Source: Perlabentimonas gracilis
Lineage (GTDB): Bacteria; Bacteroidota; Bacteroidia; Bacteroidales; Tenuifilaceae
Direction of reading: 5' to 3'
NCBI RefSeq assembly: GCF_011174675.1
Contig: NZ_JAANIG010000024.1
Location: 1-64,000, forward strand
DNA length: 64,000 nt
Shown: in pieces, positions 55,874 through 64,000 of the stretch
How positions within the stretch are numbered: the first letter of the stretch is position 1
Layout: every line of letters begins with the position of its first letter
Notes under the pieces: model-generated
The model's input: the letters and a program-made list of their open reading frames with translations, nothing else
Databases searched by the model: none
Told to the model about the DNA's origin: nothing
Translations under genes and position numbers: made by a program

Positions 55874-57253
55874 ATGAAAAGATTTTTACCCCTTTCGCTT
55901 CTAATTTTAGCTATAATTTTCTCGGGTTGTGCCTCAAAACGACTAGCCAAGCGTGGATTAAAGTTTGAACAGGCTGGAATGTATGAAATGGCTGCCGATC
56001 TCTACTACCAAGCCGTTGTGGCCAATGCAAAAAATGTTGACGCAGTGGTTGGTCTAAAGAAAAACGGGCAACGATTACTCGATGAGAAATCGCTACAAGT
56101 GCATAAGGCCTACTTCAACAATAACGATCGTGAGACCGTTTATAGCTACTTGGATGCTCAAGCGTATCTCAAAAAGGTAAATGCTACGGGAGTATCGTTA
56201 ATGCTTTCGGAAGGTACTCGTTCGTACTACGAGGAGGCCAAGCCACGTTACCTCGAATCGTTGTTTTATGAGGCCCGACTGCTCCTCGATGAGGAAAAAT
56301 TTAGGGAATCCGAGGCCAAGTTTGCTGAGATTAAACGCATTGACCCAGCCTACGAGGGTGTAGATGAGTTTATGAAGGTATCGCAAAGCGAGCCTCTGTA
56401 CAGGCAGGGTAAAGAGTTTATGGATGCAGGATTGTATCGCAAGGCTTACGCCAATTTTAACAATATCATATCCAAAGCAGGGCTTTATAAGGACTCAAAG
56501 GATTTAATGGATGAGGCTCTGGCTAAGGGGCAGCTTACCATTGCCATTGGTGAGATAGATAACAAAACTCGCTTTAGGTCGGCGCACCTTATGGTTGAGA
56601 GTTCCCTTAGCAAAGCCATAAGCAGTATCAACGATCCATTCATAAAGCTGGTTGATATTAAAAACACCGAACAATTCCTCAACCAACAGGTTAAGGGAAC
56701 CACATTAGGTTCAGATATTAGGGTGGGGCAAATTCTAGCCGCAAGAGCTATTCTAAACGGTTCCGTTATACGTTTCGATATGGTTGAGGGACGCTTGCAA
56801 ACCGAAACCAAAAGGGGGTATCTAAAGGAGGTAGTAACGTATAAAGACAAGAATACAAATGAGGAACGGAGAGAGACCAAATACCATAAGGTATCGTACA
56901 CTGTAACGCAAAAGTCAAATTCTGCCTCCGTTTCGGTTCAGTACCAGCTTAGCTCAACCGAAACAGGGGCCGTTCTCCTTTCGGATGTTCTAAACATTAA
57001 CCAAAGCGATGATATAAACTACGCCTCCTTTAAAGGCGATCATAAGAAGCTTGTGCCAGGGCATTGGGAGTTTAGTGACAAGGATTCACCTAAAGATCGT
57101 ATTGATGATAATACCATGGCGGTTCGAAATCTACAGCAACTTTTTGGAGGCAAGCAAACCATTATGTCTGCTGAAGATTTACGAAATAGTGCCCTTGCCG
57201 AGATTGAGAGAAGGGTAACCCAAAAGATTAGTAGTTACAATCCCGAACAATAA
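55874..57253 (+). CDS. Lipoprotein with TPR-like repeats, function unknown
   Basis: A 459-residue lipoprotein (lipobox Cys at residue 19, IIFSGC). The N-terminal half has TPR-like helices (RGLKFEQAGMYEMAADLYYQAVVA; YRQGKEFMDAGLYRKAYANFNNI). The C-terminal half has a mixed fold resembling CsgG-like periplasmic domains (QLTIAIGEIDNKTRFRSAHL, LAARAILNGSVIRFDM). A tract rich in charged and polar residues lies in between (about 320-345). The next gene, another 459-residue lipoprotein, starts 6 bases after its stop, so they form an operon and probably one envelope complex. Confidence 0.75.
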   Translation: MKRFLPLSLLILAIIFSGCASKRLAKRGLKFEQAGMYEMAADLYYQAVVANAKNVDAVVGLKKNGQRLLDEKSLQVHKAYFNNNDRETVYSYLDAQAYLKKVNATGVSLMLSEGTRSYYEEAKPRYLESLFYEARLLLDEEKFRESEAKFAEIKRIDPAYEGVDEFMKVSQSEPLYRQGKEFMDAGLYRKAYANFNNIISKAGLYKDSKDLMDEALAKGQLTIAIGEIDNKTRFRSAHLMVESSLSKAISSINDPFIKLVDIKNTEQFLNQQVKGTTLGSDIRVGQILAARAILNGSVIRFDMVEGRLQTETKRGYLKEVVTYKDKNTNEERRETKYHKVSYTVTQKSNSASVSVQYQLSSTETGAVLLSDVLNINQSDDINYASFKGDHKKLVPGHWEFSDKDSPKDRIDDNTMAVRNLQQLFGGKQTIMSAEDLRNSALAEIERRVTQKISSYNPEQ

Positions 57254-57259
57254 TAGCAT

Positions 57260-58639
57260 ATGAAGATAAGATTACTTCTTGTATCAACTTTACTATTTGT
57301 ACTGATAGGGTGTAGCGGAGGTAAAAAAGCACAGCAAGCTCAGTTGGCACCACAGCCCGAGTGGGTTAAGATGAGACCCTCGTCTCCCACGTATTACTAT
57401 GGAATAGGGGCAGTTCGCAAGTCGATGGATGTTAGTCAGTACCAACAGGCTGCCCGCCAGAATGCATTGGCCGATATGGCGGGGGAGATATCAACCACAA
57501 TATCGAGCAATTCGGTTCTTCATGCCTTTGAGTCGAACTTAGGTTTTCGCGAAGACTTTACATCAACCATAAGGGCACAAACACAGCAAGATCTCGAGGG
57601 GTACGAGCTGGTTGATTCTTGGGAAGACCTTGAGAACTACTGGGTGTACTACCGCCTTTCCAAGGTGCGTTACCAGGAGCTAAAGGAGCAAAGGAAGAAT
57701 GATGCTGTATCGCGCTCGTTCGACTACTTTACCAGTGGACTGGGTCAGCGCGACCAGGGAAATATCCGAATGGCCATAGTACAGCTCGTGAAGGCGCTTG
57801 AGCCCATCAAATCATACTTTAGCGAGCCGCTACCGGTTGAGCTAAATGGTCAGCAAATATTCCTAGGAAACGAGATATTTAAGGAGCTTTCGACAACCAT
57901 TAGCCAGCTACAGGTTGTGCCAATAAACCGTGAGGTTTCCATTAAAACGGGACAGGCGCTAACAACCGATCAGCTGCTATTCGAAACAAGCTTTCCTTCG
58001 TTCGGAGCGGTATCGGATATCCCTTTGGTGGCACAGTATAGCGAGAAACCCATACGCAACAATAAGCAAAGGTCGAGTGTACAGGGACAGGCTCAATTTG
58101 AGGTTGATGTGGTTAGGTCGAGTAAAACCAGCGAGGTTTTCAGCGTTACTATTGATATGGACGAAATGCTTGCCGAGGCTGGTGCCGATCCATTGATCCG
58201 CAGGCTGGTCAATCGCTTTGTGCTATCGCAGGGGGCAACTCGTATCAACATACAGAAGCCAAAATTCGCCATCATATCCAACGAGATCATGCTGGGTGAG
58301 CCACAGAAGCCTGGGATACTCGAAGCTAGCTTCAAGCAAAAAGCTGTAGAGGCAGGGTATGTTGTTATAACCGACGGCTCTGATGTAGATTTTACGGTTC
58401 GCATTACTGCTGTTGCTAGTCCCCGCGATGATAGTGGTCAGTTTAAGAATGTGGCCATAGCAGGGCAGCTCTCTGTAGAGAACGATAAGGGCGTTAAGAT
58501 TTACCAACGATCGCTTGAAGGCTTCATTGGCAGACATTTCGATTACAAACAGGCGGGTGAGGATGCGTTCCGTGATGCTCGCCGAAGGCTTGAGAGCACA
58601 TTCTTTAGAGAGATACAAGAGGCTGTTGCCAAACGATAA
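57260..58639 (+). CDS. LPP20-type lipoprotein, partner of the upstream lipoprotein
   Basis: A 459-residue lipoprotein (lipobox Cys at residue 18, FVLIGC). After a short Gln/Ala linker comes an LPP20-like domain (about 30-150; PEWVKMRPSSPTYYYGIGAV, YQQAARQNALADMAGEIS, VYYRLSKVRYQELKEQRK), then a helical segment, and a C-terminal domain (about 310-459) with a beta fold. LPP20-domain proteins are outer-membrane lipoproteins of poorly known function. Tight linkage to the TPR lipoprotein suggests the two act together. Confidence 0.75.
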   Translation: MKIRLLLVSTLLFVLIGCSGGKKAQQAQLAPQPEWVKMRPSSPTYYYGIGAVRKSMDVSQYQQAARQNALADMAGEISTTISSNSVLHAFESNLGFREDFTSTIRAQTQQDLEGYELVDSWEDLENYWVYYRLSKVRYQELKEQRKNDAVSRSFDYFTSGLGQRDQGNIRMAIVQLVKALEPIKSYFSEPLPVELNGQQIFLGNEIFKELSTTISQLQVVPINREVSIKTGQALTTDQLLFETSFPSFGAVSDIPLVAQYSEKPIRNNKQRSSVQGQAQFEVDVVRSSKTSEVFSVTIDMDEMLAEAGADPLIRRLVNRFVLSQGATRINIQKPKFAIISNEIMLGEPQKPGILEASFKQKAVEAGYVVITDGSDVDFTVRITAVASPRDDSGQFKNVAIAGQLSVENDKGVKIYQRSLEGFIGRHFDYKQAGEDAFRDARRRLESTFFREIQEAVAKR

Positions 58640-58722
58640 ATGGTTTTTAATCAGAAAGATGTTTAATAGCATCAAAGCAATCAGAAGCGATTTTTCTCAT
58701 TTATAATCCTGAATTTTTCCAT

Positions 58723-58730
58723 TAACTTTG
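58723..58730 (+). promoter_or_regulatory. -7 box for the aminotransferase gene
   Basis: TAACTTTG matches TAnnTTTG, 102 bases before the ATG at 58832. Confidence 0.4.
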
Positions 58731-58831
58731 ACCCTGTTGCACATCCCTAGGTTCTTTCTATTCATTAGGGATTGTGTTAATATATTGTTGAAAATCAAAG
58801 TGAATGTATTAATCATATTAAAAAAATCGTC

Positions 58832-60031
58832 ATGCCACAAATTTCAGAAAAAGGTAAGGCAATGCCCGCTTCGCCCATTCGTAAGCTGGTTCCATACGCC
58901 GAAGGTGCTAAGCAAAAGGGAAGAAAAGTATATCACTTAAACATTGGTCAGCCCGATATTGCAACCCCTGAGGTGGCCCTCAAGGCCATTAAGGACAATG
59001 CGCTAAAAGTGGTTGAGTATAGCCATTCGGCCGGTAACGAGAGCTATCGTCGAGGTTTGGCCGAGTACTACCGTAGCGTGGGTATTGATATTGATCATAA
59101 CCAAATCATCATAACCGCTGGTGGATCGGAAGCTATTACCATTGGTTTTATGAGCTGCCTAAACCCCGGCGACGAGGTGATAATACCCGAGCCATTCTAT
59201 GCAAACTACAATGGCTTTGCCACATCGGCAGGTGTAAAGGTTGTGCCTGTAACCTCATCGATTGAGGATGGCTTTGCACTACCCCCAATGGCCGAGATGG
59301 AGAAGCTTATAACCCCGAAAACTAGAGGGGTAGTTATTTGTAATCCTAATAACCCCACCGGTTACCTTTACTCGAAGGAGGAGCTTGAGCAGCTTGCCGA
59401 GCTGGTTAAAAAGTACGATATGTACCTATTTGCCGACGAGGTGTACCGCGAGTTCTGCTACGATGGCCAAACACATTTCTCCACCATGAATCTAAAAGGT
59501 TTGGAGAATAACGTGGTGCTTATGGACTCCGTATCGAAGCGTTACAGTATGTGTGGTGTAAGGGTTGGTGCGCTTATCTCCCGCAACTGCGAGGTTATGG
59601 CAGCCGCTATGAAGTTTGCTCAGGCAAGGCTTTGCCCACCATCGTACGGACAAATTGCTGCCGAGGCAGCACTTAGCACGCCCAAGGAGTACTTCACTGA
59701 GGTGTACGACGAGTACATTAAGCGCAGAGACTTTATGGTTGAGGCGCTTAACAAGATGGAAGGCGTAGTATGCCCAATGCCTAAGGGTGCATTTTATACT
59801 GTGGTGAAACTACCCGTTGATGATGCCGATAAGTTTGCTCAGTGGTTGCTCGAGAGCTTTGAGTACAATAATCAAACGGTAATGTTGGCTCCTGCCTCAG
59901 GTTTTTATGCAACCCCCGGGTTGGGTAAGGATGAGGTGCGCATTGCCTACGTGCTAAAAATTGAAGATCTGAAGAATGCTATGGAAACCCTTGAGGCTGC
60001 GCTTAAGCAGTACCCCGGGAGAACAATCTAG
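58832..60031 (+). CDS. Pyridoxal-phosphate-dependent aminotransferase (class I/II)
   Basis: A 399-residue fold-type I enzyme of the aspartate-aminotransferase-like group. It shows LNIGQPDIATP, TAGGSEAITIGF, the PLP-binding Asn in NPNNPTGYLYS, the Asp in YLFADEVYREF, the Schiff-base Lys near 236 in DSVSKRYSMCGVRVG, and the substrate-binding Arg in DEVRIAYVL. It transfers amino groups between amino acids and 2-oxoacids; the preferred substrate cannot be read from sequence. ATG at 58832 is the plausible start. Confidence 0.9.
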   Translation: MPQISEKGKAMPASPIRKLVPYAEGAKQKGRKVYHLNIGQPDIATPEVALKAIKDNALKVVEYSHSAGNESYRRGLAEYYRSVGIDIDHNQIIITAGGSEAITIGFMSCLNPGDEVIIPEPFYANYNGFATSAGVKVVPVTSSIEDGFALPPMAEMEKLITPKTRGVVICNPNNPTGYLYSKEELEQLAELVKKYDMYLFADEVYREFCYDGQTHFSTMNLKGLENNVVLMDSVSKRYSMCGVRVGALISRNCEVMAAAMKFAQARLCPPSYGQIAAEAALSTPKEYFTEVYDEYIKRRDFMVEALNKMEGVVCPMPKGAFYTVVKLPVDDADKFAQWLLESFEYNNQTVMLAPASGFYATPGLGKDEVRIAYVLKIEDLKNAMETLEAALKQYPGRTI

Positions 60032-60053
60032 CAAAAGATTATAGAATATAAAG

Positions 60054-60087
60054 AAACGCCGAGCAGTTTGCTTGGCGTTTTTCTTTT
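60054..60087. terminator. Bidirectional terminator between aminotransferase and trmN6-like genes
   Basis: AAACGCCGAGCA (60054-60065) pairs with TGCTTGGCGTTT (60069-60080), including one G-T pair, around a three-base loop, followed by TTCTTTT. It lies between convergent genes. Confidence 0.7.
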
Positions 60088-60796
60088 AGAAAGCCAGATA
60101 AAAATCTTTGGTAAGGCTTACATATTCGGGTGTGTACTCACCGTCCACTCCTCTAACGGCAATTGAGGTTTCGTCCAGTGGCAGTTTTTCTCGGCTAAAC
60201 TCAAGCATAAGTCGTTTCACTGGGCCATTTATCTTTCCATAAACGCTAACCCGCTTGGAGCAGAATAGGTTGTAGGTTGAGGCTAGAGCCACAAATACAT
60301 TGCCCTCAACGTACGGGAAAATACCTGCAAATCGGCCATTCTTATTAAGTAATTTGTTGATACCTTCGAGTAACTCGGCGTGGGGGAGAAGCTCGTTATG
60401 TCTGGCAACTGTTCGGGCAGCCTCTTCGGATTTTAATGATTTGATGAAGTAGGGTGGGTTTGAAACGATAAGATCGTATTGCAAGCTTGCCTCCTTGGCA
60501 AACTGCTGAAAGGGCTTACAGTGAACAGCTACCCTGTTTTGCCAGCGAGAGCTATTCACATTCTCGATGGCTTGCTGTGCCGATGGGTTATCTATCTCCA
60601 CGGCATCAATGGTTGCGCTGCTGCGTTGTGCCAGCATAAGGGCGATTAGCCCTGTTCCTGTACCTACATCGAGGATGGTTTTGGCGTTACCAATGGTTGC
60701 CCAAGCACCCAGCATTACCCCATCGGTGCCTACCTTCATGGCCGATTTCTCTTGACGAATAGCAAACTGTTTAAACCTAAAGTACTGGTTGGGCAT
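60086..60796 (-). CDS. tRNA1(Val) (adenine(37)-N6)-methyltransferase, TrmN6/YfiC-like
   Basis: A 236-residue SAM-dependent methyltransferase. It has the SAM-binding motif LDVGTGTGLIALMLAQR, the acidic residue in DAVEID and the N6-adenine methylase motif NPPYF (about 114). The N-terminal FRFKQFAIRQEKSAMKVGTDGVMLGAW is the family signature. Third gene of a leftward operon, starting 5 bases after the TIGR02757 gene. Confidence 0.9.
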   Translation of the reverse strand: MPNQYFRFKQFAIRQEKSAMKVGTDGVMLGAWATIGNAKTILDVGTGTGLIALMLAQRSSATIDAVEIDNPSAQQAIENVNSSRWQNRVAVHCKPFQQFAKEASLQYDLIVSNPPYFIKSLKSEEAARTVARHNELLPHAELLEGINKLLNKNGRFAGIFPYVEGNVFVALASTYNLFCSKRVSVYGKINGPVKRLMLEFSREKLPLDETSIAVRGVDGEYTPEYVSLTKDFYLAF

Positions 60797-60801
60797 GCTG
60801 G

Positions 60802-61578
60802 CTAAAATTTTTCGAAAACCCCTAGTCCAAATAGAGCAAAATCGTATTTAATAGGATCGCTGGGGTCGAATGTACGAAGTTTTGCTGTAACCTCCTCCAC
60901 TGCTTTCCAATCGCTCTGCTTTCGATTAAGTATACCTAGCCTGCGGGCTACACGTCCCGAATGCACATCAAGCGGTAGCATGAGGGCCGAGGGTGGGATC
61001 GACGCCCACAGGCCAAAGTCAACATTCTCCTTGGGTGGGCGCACCATCCAGCGTAAAAACATATTGATACGCTTGGCCGCCGAACCTGCCATAGGGTTGG
61101 ATAGGTGTTTGGTCGAACGCTTGGGGAAGGAGTCGTCTATAAAGCTGCATCGGAAATGGTTTATTGCCCCCTTAATTGTTCGGGTTGCGATGTATCCATT
61201 GGTGAATAGGCTCTCGATGCTTTTATCATTACAATAAATTTTTTTCAAGGATTTTAAGAATGCGGTGCAGTCGGTTCCATTAAACGTACGGTAGTAGAAC
61301 GACGACAGGGCTTTAATATCGTTGTTGGTGGAGTCGATTATAAATTCGTAGGGCGATTCGCCCATCTGCTCCATTAGTTTCTTAGCCGATTTTATAATTT
61401 GTGGCCGCTGACCCCATGAGATGGTGGCTGCTAAGAATCCTGCAATCTCAATATCTTCCTTACGACTATATGCTTTAGGAATCTGTATTGGGTCGGTCTC
61501 TATAAACTGTGGAGAAGCGTACTGCAGGTACTTCTCATCCAGAAACTGTTTTATATCGTTGGTGCTAATACCGCCCAC
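60802..61578 (-). CDS. TIGR02757 family protein
   Basis: A 258-residue conserved protein of Bacteroidota and relatives (TIGR02757), function unproven. Visible family features are FIETDPIQIPKAYSRKEDIEIAGFLAA and DVHSGRVARRLGIL in the C-terminal half. The start is a GTG at 61578 that overlaps the TAG stop of the ATPase gene by one base, giving translational coupling; no ATG lies nearby. It sits between a LolD-type ATPase and a tRNA methyltransferase. Confidence 0.85.
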   Translation of the reverse strand: MGGISTNDIKQFLDEKYLQYASPQFIETDPIQIPKAYSRKEDIEIAGFLAATISWGQRPQIIKSAKKLMEQMGESPYEFIIDSTNNDIKALSSFYYRTFNGTDCTAFLKSLKKIYCNDKSIESLFTNGYIATRTIKGAINHFRCSFIDDSFPKRSTKHLSNPMAGSAAKRINMFLRWMVRPPKENVDFGLWASIPPSALMLPLDVHSGRVARRLGILNRKQSDWKAVEEVTAKLRTFDPSDPIKYDFALFGLGVFEKF

Positions 61579-62228
61579 TACACAAAGCGTCCATCGTTCA
61601 TAGTGAGCTGGATATCGGCCATGGCCGCTAATTCCTTATCGTGGGTTACCACCACAAAGGTTTGCTTAAACTCATCGCGGAGCTTAAAGAATAGGTTGTG
61701 TAGCTCCTCCTTGTTTTTGGAGTCGAGGTTTCCCGAGGGTTCGTCGGCAAGGATAACCTTTGGGTTGTTAATTAGGGCACGTGCTACCGCCACGCGTTGC
61801 TGCTCTCCCCCCGATAGCTCCGAGGGTTTGTGCTCCATCCTGTCGGCTAGGCCAAGAAACGTAAGTAATTCCTTTGCCCGTGTTTCCACCTTTTCCTTTG
61901 GGTCTTTGGCAATGAACCCCGGGATACAAACATTCTCCAAGGCTGTAAACTCTGGTAGTAAATGATGGAACTGAAAAACAAAGCCGATGTTCTGATTACG
62001 AAAAGCAGCCATGGCCTTGTCGTTCAGCTTCGATAGGTTGGTGTTGTCGATGAACACATCGCCCGAGTCGGGTTTGCCAAGGGTTCCCATTATTTGGAGT
62101 AGCGTGGTTTTGCCCGCCCCGCTAGGGCCAACAATGGCTACTACCTTTTCGGCGGGTATCTCAACATCAACCTCCTTAAGAACTGTAAGGTGGCCAAACG
62201 ATTTTTTTATCTTCTCAACTCTAATCAT
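61578..62228 (-). CDS. LolD-type ABC transporter ATP-binding protein
   Basis: A 216-residue ATPase. It has Walker [13 protein letters not shown], the Q loop [18 protein letters not shown], the signature [15 protein letters not shown], Walker [13 protein letters not shown] and the switch His in VVTHD. Length and the [13 protein letters not shown] region fit the LolD/MacB class, which extracts lipoproteins or exports substrates with a LolC/E-type permease; no permease gene is adjacent. MIRVEKIKK at 62228 is the preferred start; ten upstream in-frame codons are not conserved in type. Confidence 0.93.
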   Translation of the reverse strand: MIRVEKIKKSFGHLTVLKEVDVEIPAEKVVAIVGPSGAGKTTLLQIMGTLGKPDSGDVFIDNTNLSKLNDKAMAAFRNQNIGFVFQFHHLLPEFTALENVCIPGFIAKDPKEKVETRAKELLTFLGLADRMEHKPSELSGGEQQRVAVARALINNPKVILADEPSGNLDSKNKEELHNLFFKLRDEFKQTFVVVTHDKELAAMADIQLTMNDGRFV

Positions 62229-62246
62229 AGCGTAAGCATTGGATTG

Positions 62247-62254
62247 CAAATGTA
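62247..62254 (-). promoter_or_regulatory. -7 box for the LolD-TIGR02757-TrmN6 operon
   Basis: The minus strand reads TACATTTG, matching TAnnTTTG, 19 bases before the preferred ATPase start. Confidence 0.4.
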
Positions 62255-62309
62255 GCAATTTAGCCTAACATTTTGAGTAATTGGCTTGCTTTCGTTCAAA
62301 CCACAGTGT

Positions 62310-62344
62310 AAAAGAAAACCCCACCAACACGAATTGGTGGGGTT
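62310..62344 (-). terminator. Terminator of the barrel-protein operon
   Basis: AACCCCACCAA (62317-62327) pairs perfectly with its complement at 62334-62344 around a six-base loop. On the minus strand TTCTTTT follows. It lies 17 bases after the stop codon at 62362. Confidence 0.75.
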
Positions 62345-62361
62345 CTTTGATGTTGTTGATA

Positions 62362-63255
62362 TTACTTATTGAAAAGCTTGTATACTACACCTATCTCTAG
62401 GCCTACTGAGGTAATTGACGAACTGCCCAGGATGAGGCTGCTGTGGAAATCGCTAAAGCTATCCTCAACAACAGGCTCTACCTTGGTGAATCCGTAAGTT
62501 CCAGAAATGCCCACCTTAACAATGATATCGCTGGTTACGCTGTACATTGCTCCGGCAGATAGGTAGCCCGACACCATCATTTTGGGTGCACCTAGTTCTA
62601 TGGAGTTGGCTTCGCTATACTCAAGATTATCAAATTTGTACTCGGGGTAGTCATTAAGCACAGCATTGAAATCGGGGTAGTAGCCCTTGCGGGTCATAGT
62701 GCCAGAAAGGTTGAAATCAGTGGACATAAAGTTAGACATAACTATCCCTAGGTTGGCAAAGTAAGATAGGTTGCCAGAGTTTATGGTGTTTTGATATCTA
62801 ACAAAAAGAGGAATATCCAAAGATGTGTACTTTGTGTTTTCTACAAGATTTGCATTTTCGTATACAGGGAAGTAGGTGTCCTCGTCAATATCAATAAACT
62901 CTCTTTCGAGCTGTGTTGAAAGGTTTGTTATTTTGTAATTAGAGGTGTAGCTACCCAACCTAAGGCCAATGCCTGCCCCAATGTTTTTTGTTACTAGGTA
63001 TGTAACGTCAACCGATGGGATGATATTAAAAACATTCCCAGCTTGCCATTCTGGCTTGGTTGCATTTTCGTTTCCAAACATAGCAAGGTTAAGCCCGCCG
63101 TTGAGTCCAATGTATAGACGCTGGAAAATTTCCGTATTGGGGTTTACTGCTGGTTCTTGATTCAAACTCCTTTCCCATCCAGATGCAAAGCTCTGATTAA
63201 TTAGGATTAGGGTAGAGGCTGCTAGTAGCGTGAAAAGTATTATTGTGCGTTTCAT
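62362..63255 (-). CDS. Outer-membrane beta-barrel protein
   Basis: A 297-residue protein with a signal peptide (LINQSFASG, cleavage near 25) and alternating amphipathic strands (LYIGLNGGLNLAMFG, IIPSVDVTYLVTKNIGAGIGLRLG, SYFANLGIVMSNFM, SVGLEIGVVYKLFNK). This is the pattern of the PorT-like/porin family of Bacteroidota barrels. It starts 18 bases after the stop of the T9SS cargo gene upstream and is co-transcribed with it. It may be a partner or anchor of that protein, but is not recognisably PorP/SprF. Confidence 0.8.
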   Translation of the reverse strand: MKRTIILFTLLAASTLILINQSFASGWERSLNQEPAVNPNTEIFQRLYIGLNGGLNLAMFGNENATKPEWQAGNVFNIIPSVDVTYLVTKNIGAGIGLRLGSYTSNYKITNLSTQLEREFIDIDEDTYFPVYENANLVENTKYTSLDIPLFVRYQNTINSGNLSYFANLGIVMSNFMSTDFNLSGTMTRKGYYPDFNAVLNDYPEYKFDNLEYSEANSIELGAPKMMVSGYLSAGAMYSVTSDIIVKVGISGTYGFTKVEPVVEDSFSDFHSSLILGSSSITSVGLEIGVVYKLFNK

Positions 63256-63273
63256 TATATTTAGTGGGTTATG

Positions 63274-64000
63274 TTAGTTTATGGAAATTTTTGAGATCAC
63301 AGGAATATCGTTATCAACATATACTCTAACGATGTAAATACCTTTTGGTAAGCCCGTAAGGTTTAGCCTTCGGCTAAGCTGCTGTTCGGATTTGCTGAAG
63401 GTTTCCTGAAAAACTACTTTCCCGTGTGAGTTTGATACGGTAATTGATCCAGAGCCCATCCTCTTACTGGCAAAATCGATGGTGAATTCTCCTTTGCTTG
63501 GGTTGGGGTATGTGGCAATTGTGCCCGTTTCCATTACAGCGGTAACCTGCATTGCACTTGATGTATTGGGGCATTGCCTATGGTCGGTGGTTTGCACCTG
63601 ATAGCTGCCTGGCTGGTTGCGAGGAGCAAAGTGCTGCTGGGTTTCACCTTCAACCAGAGTACCATTCTTATACCATTTGTATTCTAGGTCTGGGTTTGTA
63701 CAGATTAGAATAGGGATATCCCCTTTTTTGTGTATTCTAGGTTTATCGGTAGTTGGAAGAACCTTTTCTTCATCAACAATTACTGATTTTTGGTATGTGA
63801 TGTTATAGTTGTCGTCGGTAATAACTCTGTATCGAAGGACTCTATCTTCAATTGTAAACGACCAGTTTGCAATTACGCTATAGTCGTTGGGGATACTTAC
63901 AACATTTCCTCCTCCCACTTCCCAAGTTCCAGGAGCAGGAATATCTGATATGTGATAAATAACTTCGGAGTTTATACATACATATGACTCTCCATCAATG
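63274..64000 (-). CDS. T9SS cargo protein, C-terminal 241 residues (partial)
   Basis: The frame is open to the window edge, so the N-terminus is missing. The visible part starts with an Ig/PKD-like domain (ESYVCINSEVIYHISDIPAP; WSFTIEDRVLRYRVITDD), then a second one with a Trp-Tyr core and Cys (LICTNPDLEYKWYKNG). It ends in a type A T9SS sorting domain of about 80 residues (TYPNPSKGEFTIDF, VSNSHGKVVF, GLPKGIYIVRVYVD, KISIN). It is exported and anchored or released by the type IX system. Its domains resemble those near the C-terminus of the giant protein at 2.4-12.2 kb. Confidence 0.88.
   Translation of the reverse strand, partial: IDGESYVCINSEVIYHISDIPAPGTWEVGGGNVVSIPNDYSVIANWSFTIEDRVLRYRVITDDNYNITYQKSVIVDEEKVLPTTDKPRIHKKGDIPILICTNPDLEYKWYKNGTLVEGETQQHFAPRNQPGSYQVQTTDHRQCPNTSSAMQVTAVMETGTIATYPNPSKGEFTIDFASKRMGSGSITVSNSHGKVVFQETFSKSEQQLSRRLNLTGLPKGIYIVRVYVDNDIPVISKISIN

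Overview
This window looks like chromosomal DNA of an anaerobic or facultative member of the Bacteroidota, probably near Bacteroidales/Marinilabiliales; that placement is inference. Supporting signs are a type IX secretion (T9SS) C-terminal sorting domain on the protein at the right edge, repeated matches to the Bacteroidota -7 promoter box TAnnTTTG upstream of genes, few Shine-Dalgarno sequences, many lipoproteins and outer-membrane barrels, and a sodium-pumping methylmalonyl-CoA decarboxylase operon typical of propionate formers. Gene density is ordinary except for one 1.6 kb gene-free block near 18-19.6 kb that is full of inverted repeats. No rRNA, tRNA or CRISPR array was recognised.

Layout. 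0.3-1.7 kb: Xaa-Pro aminopeptidase. 2.4-14.4 kb: a 3266-residue secreted Gly-rich/beta-solenoid/Ig-like surface protein and a divergent 521-residue relative; both end in the same short tail instead of a recognisable sorting domain. 14.5-18.0 kb: a four-gene leftward operon of unknown function (49-residue peptide, coiled-coil protein, two-helix membrane protein, secreted beta-helix protein). 18.0-19.6 kb: MITE-like elements. 19.6-23.8 kb: a TPR histidine kinase with an overlapping LuxR-type regulator, and a divergent sigma-54 activator. 24.0-26.1 kb: two envelope proteins of unknown function. 26.4-35.0 kb: a heavy-metal efflux island (His-rich secreted protein, His-rich adaptor, RND pump, TolC-like channel, an inserted AAA ATPase, a CDF-like transporter, a small winged-helix protein). 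35.2-38.4 kb: S9 peptidase lipoprotein and TcdA.

38.6-42.7 kb: methylmalonyl-CoA epimerase followed by the alpha, delta/gamma, biotin and beta parts of methylmalonyl-CoA decarboxylase, which together convert (R)-methylmalonyl-CoA to propionyl-CoA while exporting Na+. 42.8-48.5 kb: endonuclease III, a chemoreceptor paired with a YfiR-type periplasmic protein, cysteinyl-tRNA synthetase and an LD-carboxypeptidase. 48.6-53.6 kb: methionyl- and valyl-tRNA synthetases. 53.6-60.0 kb: a zinc metallopeptidase lipoprotein, two coupled lipoproteins and an aminotransferase. 60.1-62.2 kb: a leftward operon of LolD-type ATPase, TIGR02757 protein and TrmN6-like methyltransferase. 62.4-64.0 kb: an outer-membrane barrel downstream of a T9SS cargo protein that runs off the window.

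The best candidates for something undescribed are the shared tail and module design of the two large surface proteins, the unknown four-gene operon, the palindrome built into the promoter of the inserted AAA ATPase, and the MITE-like cluster.
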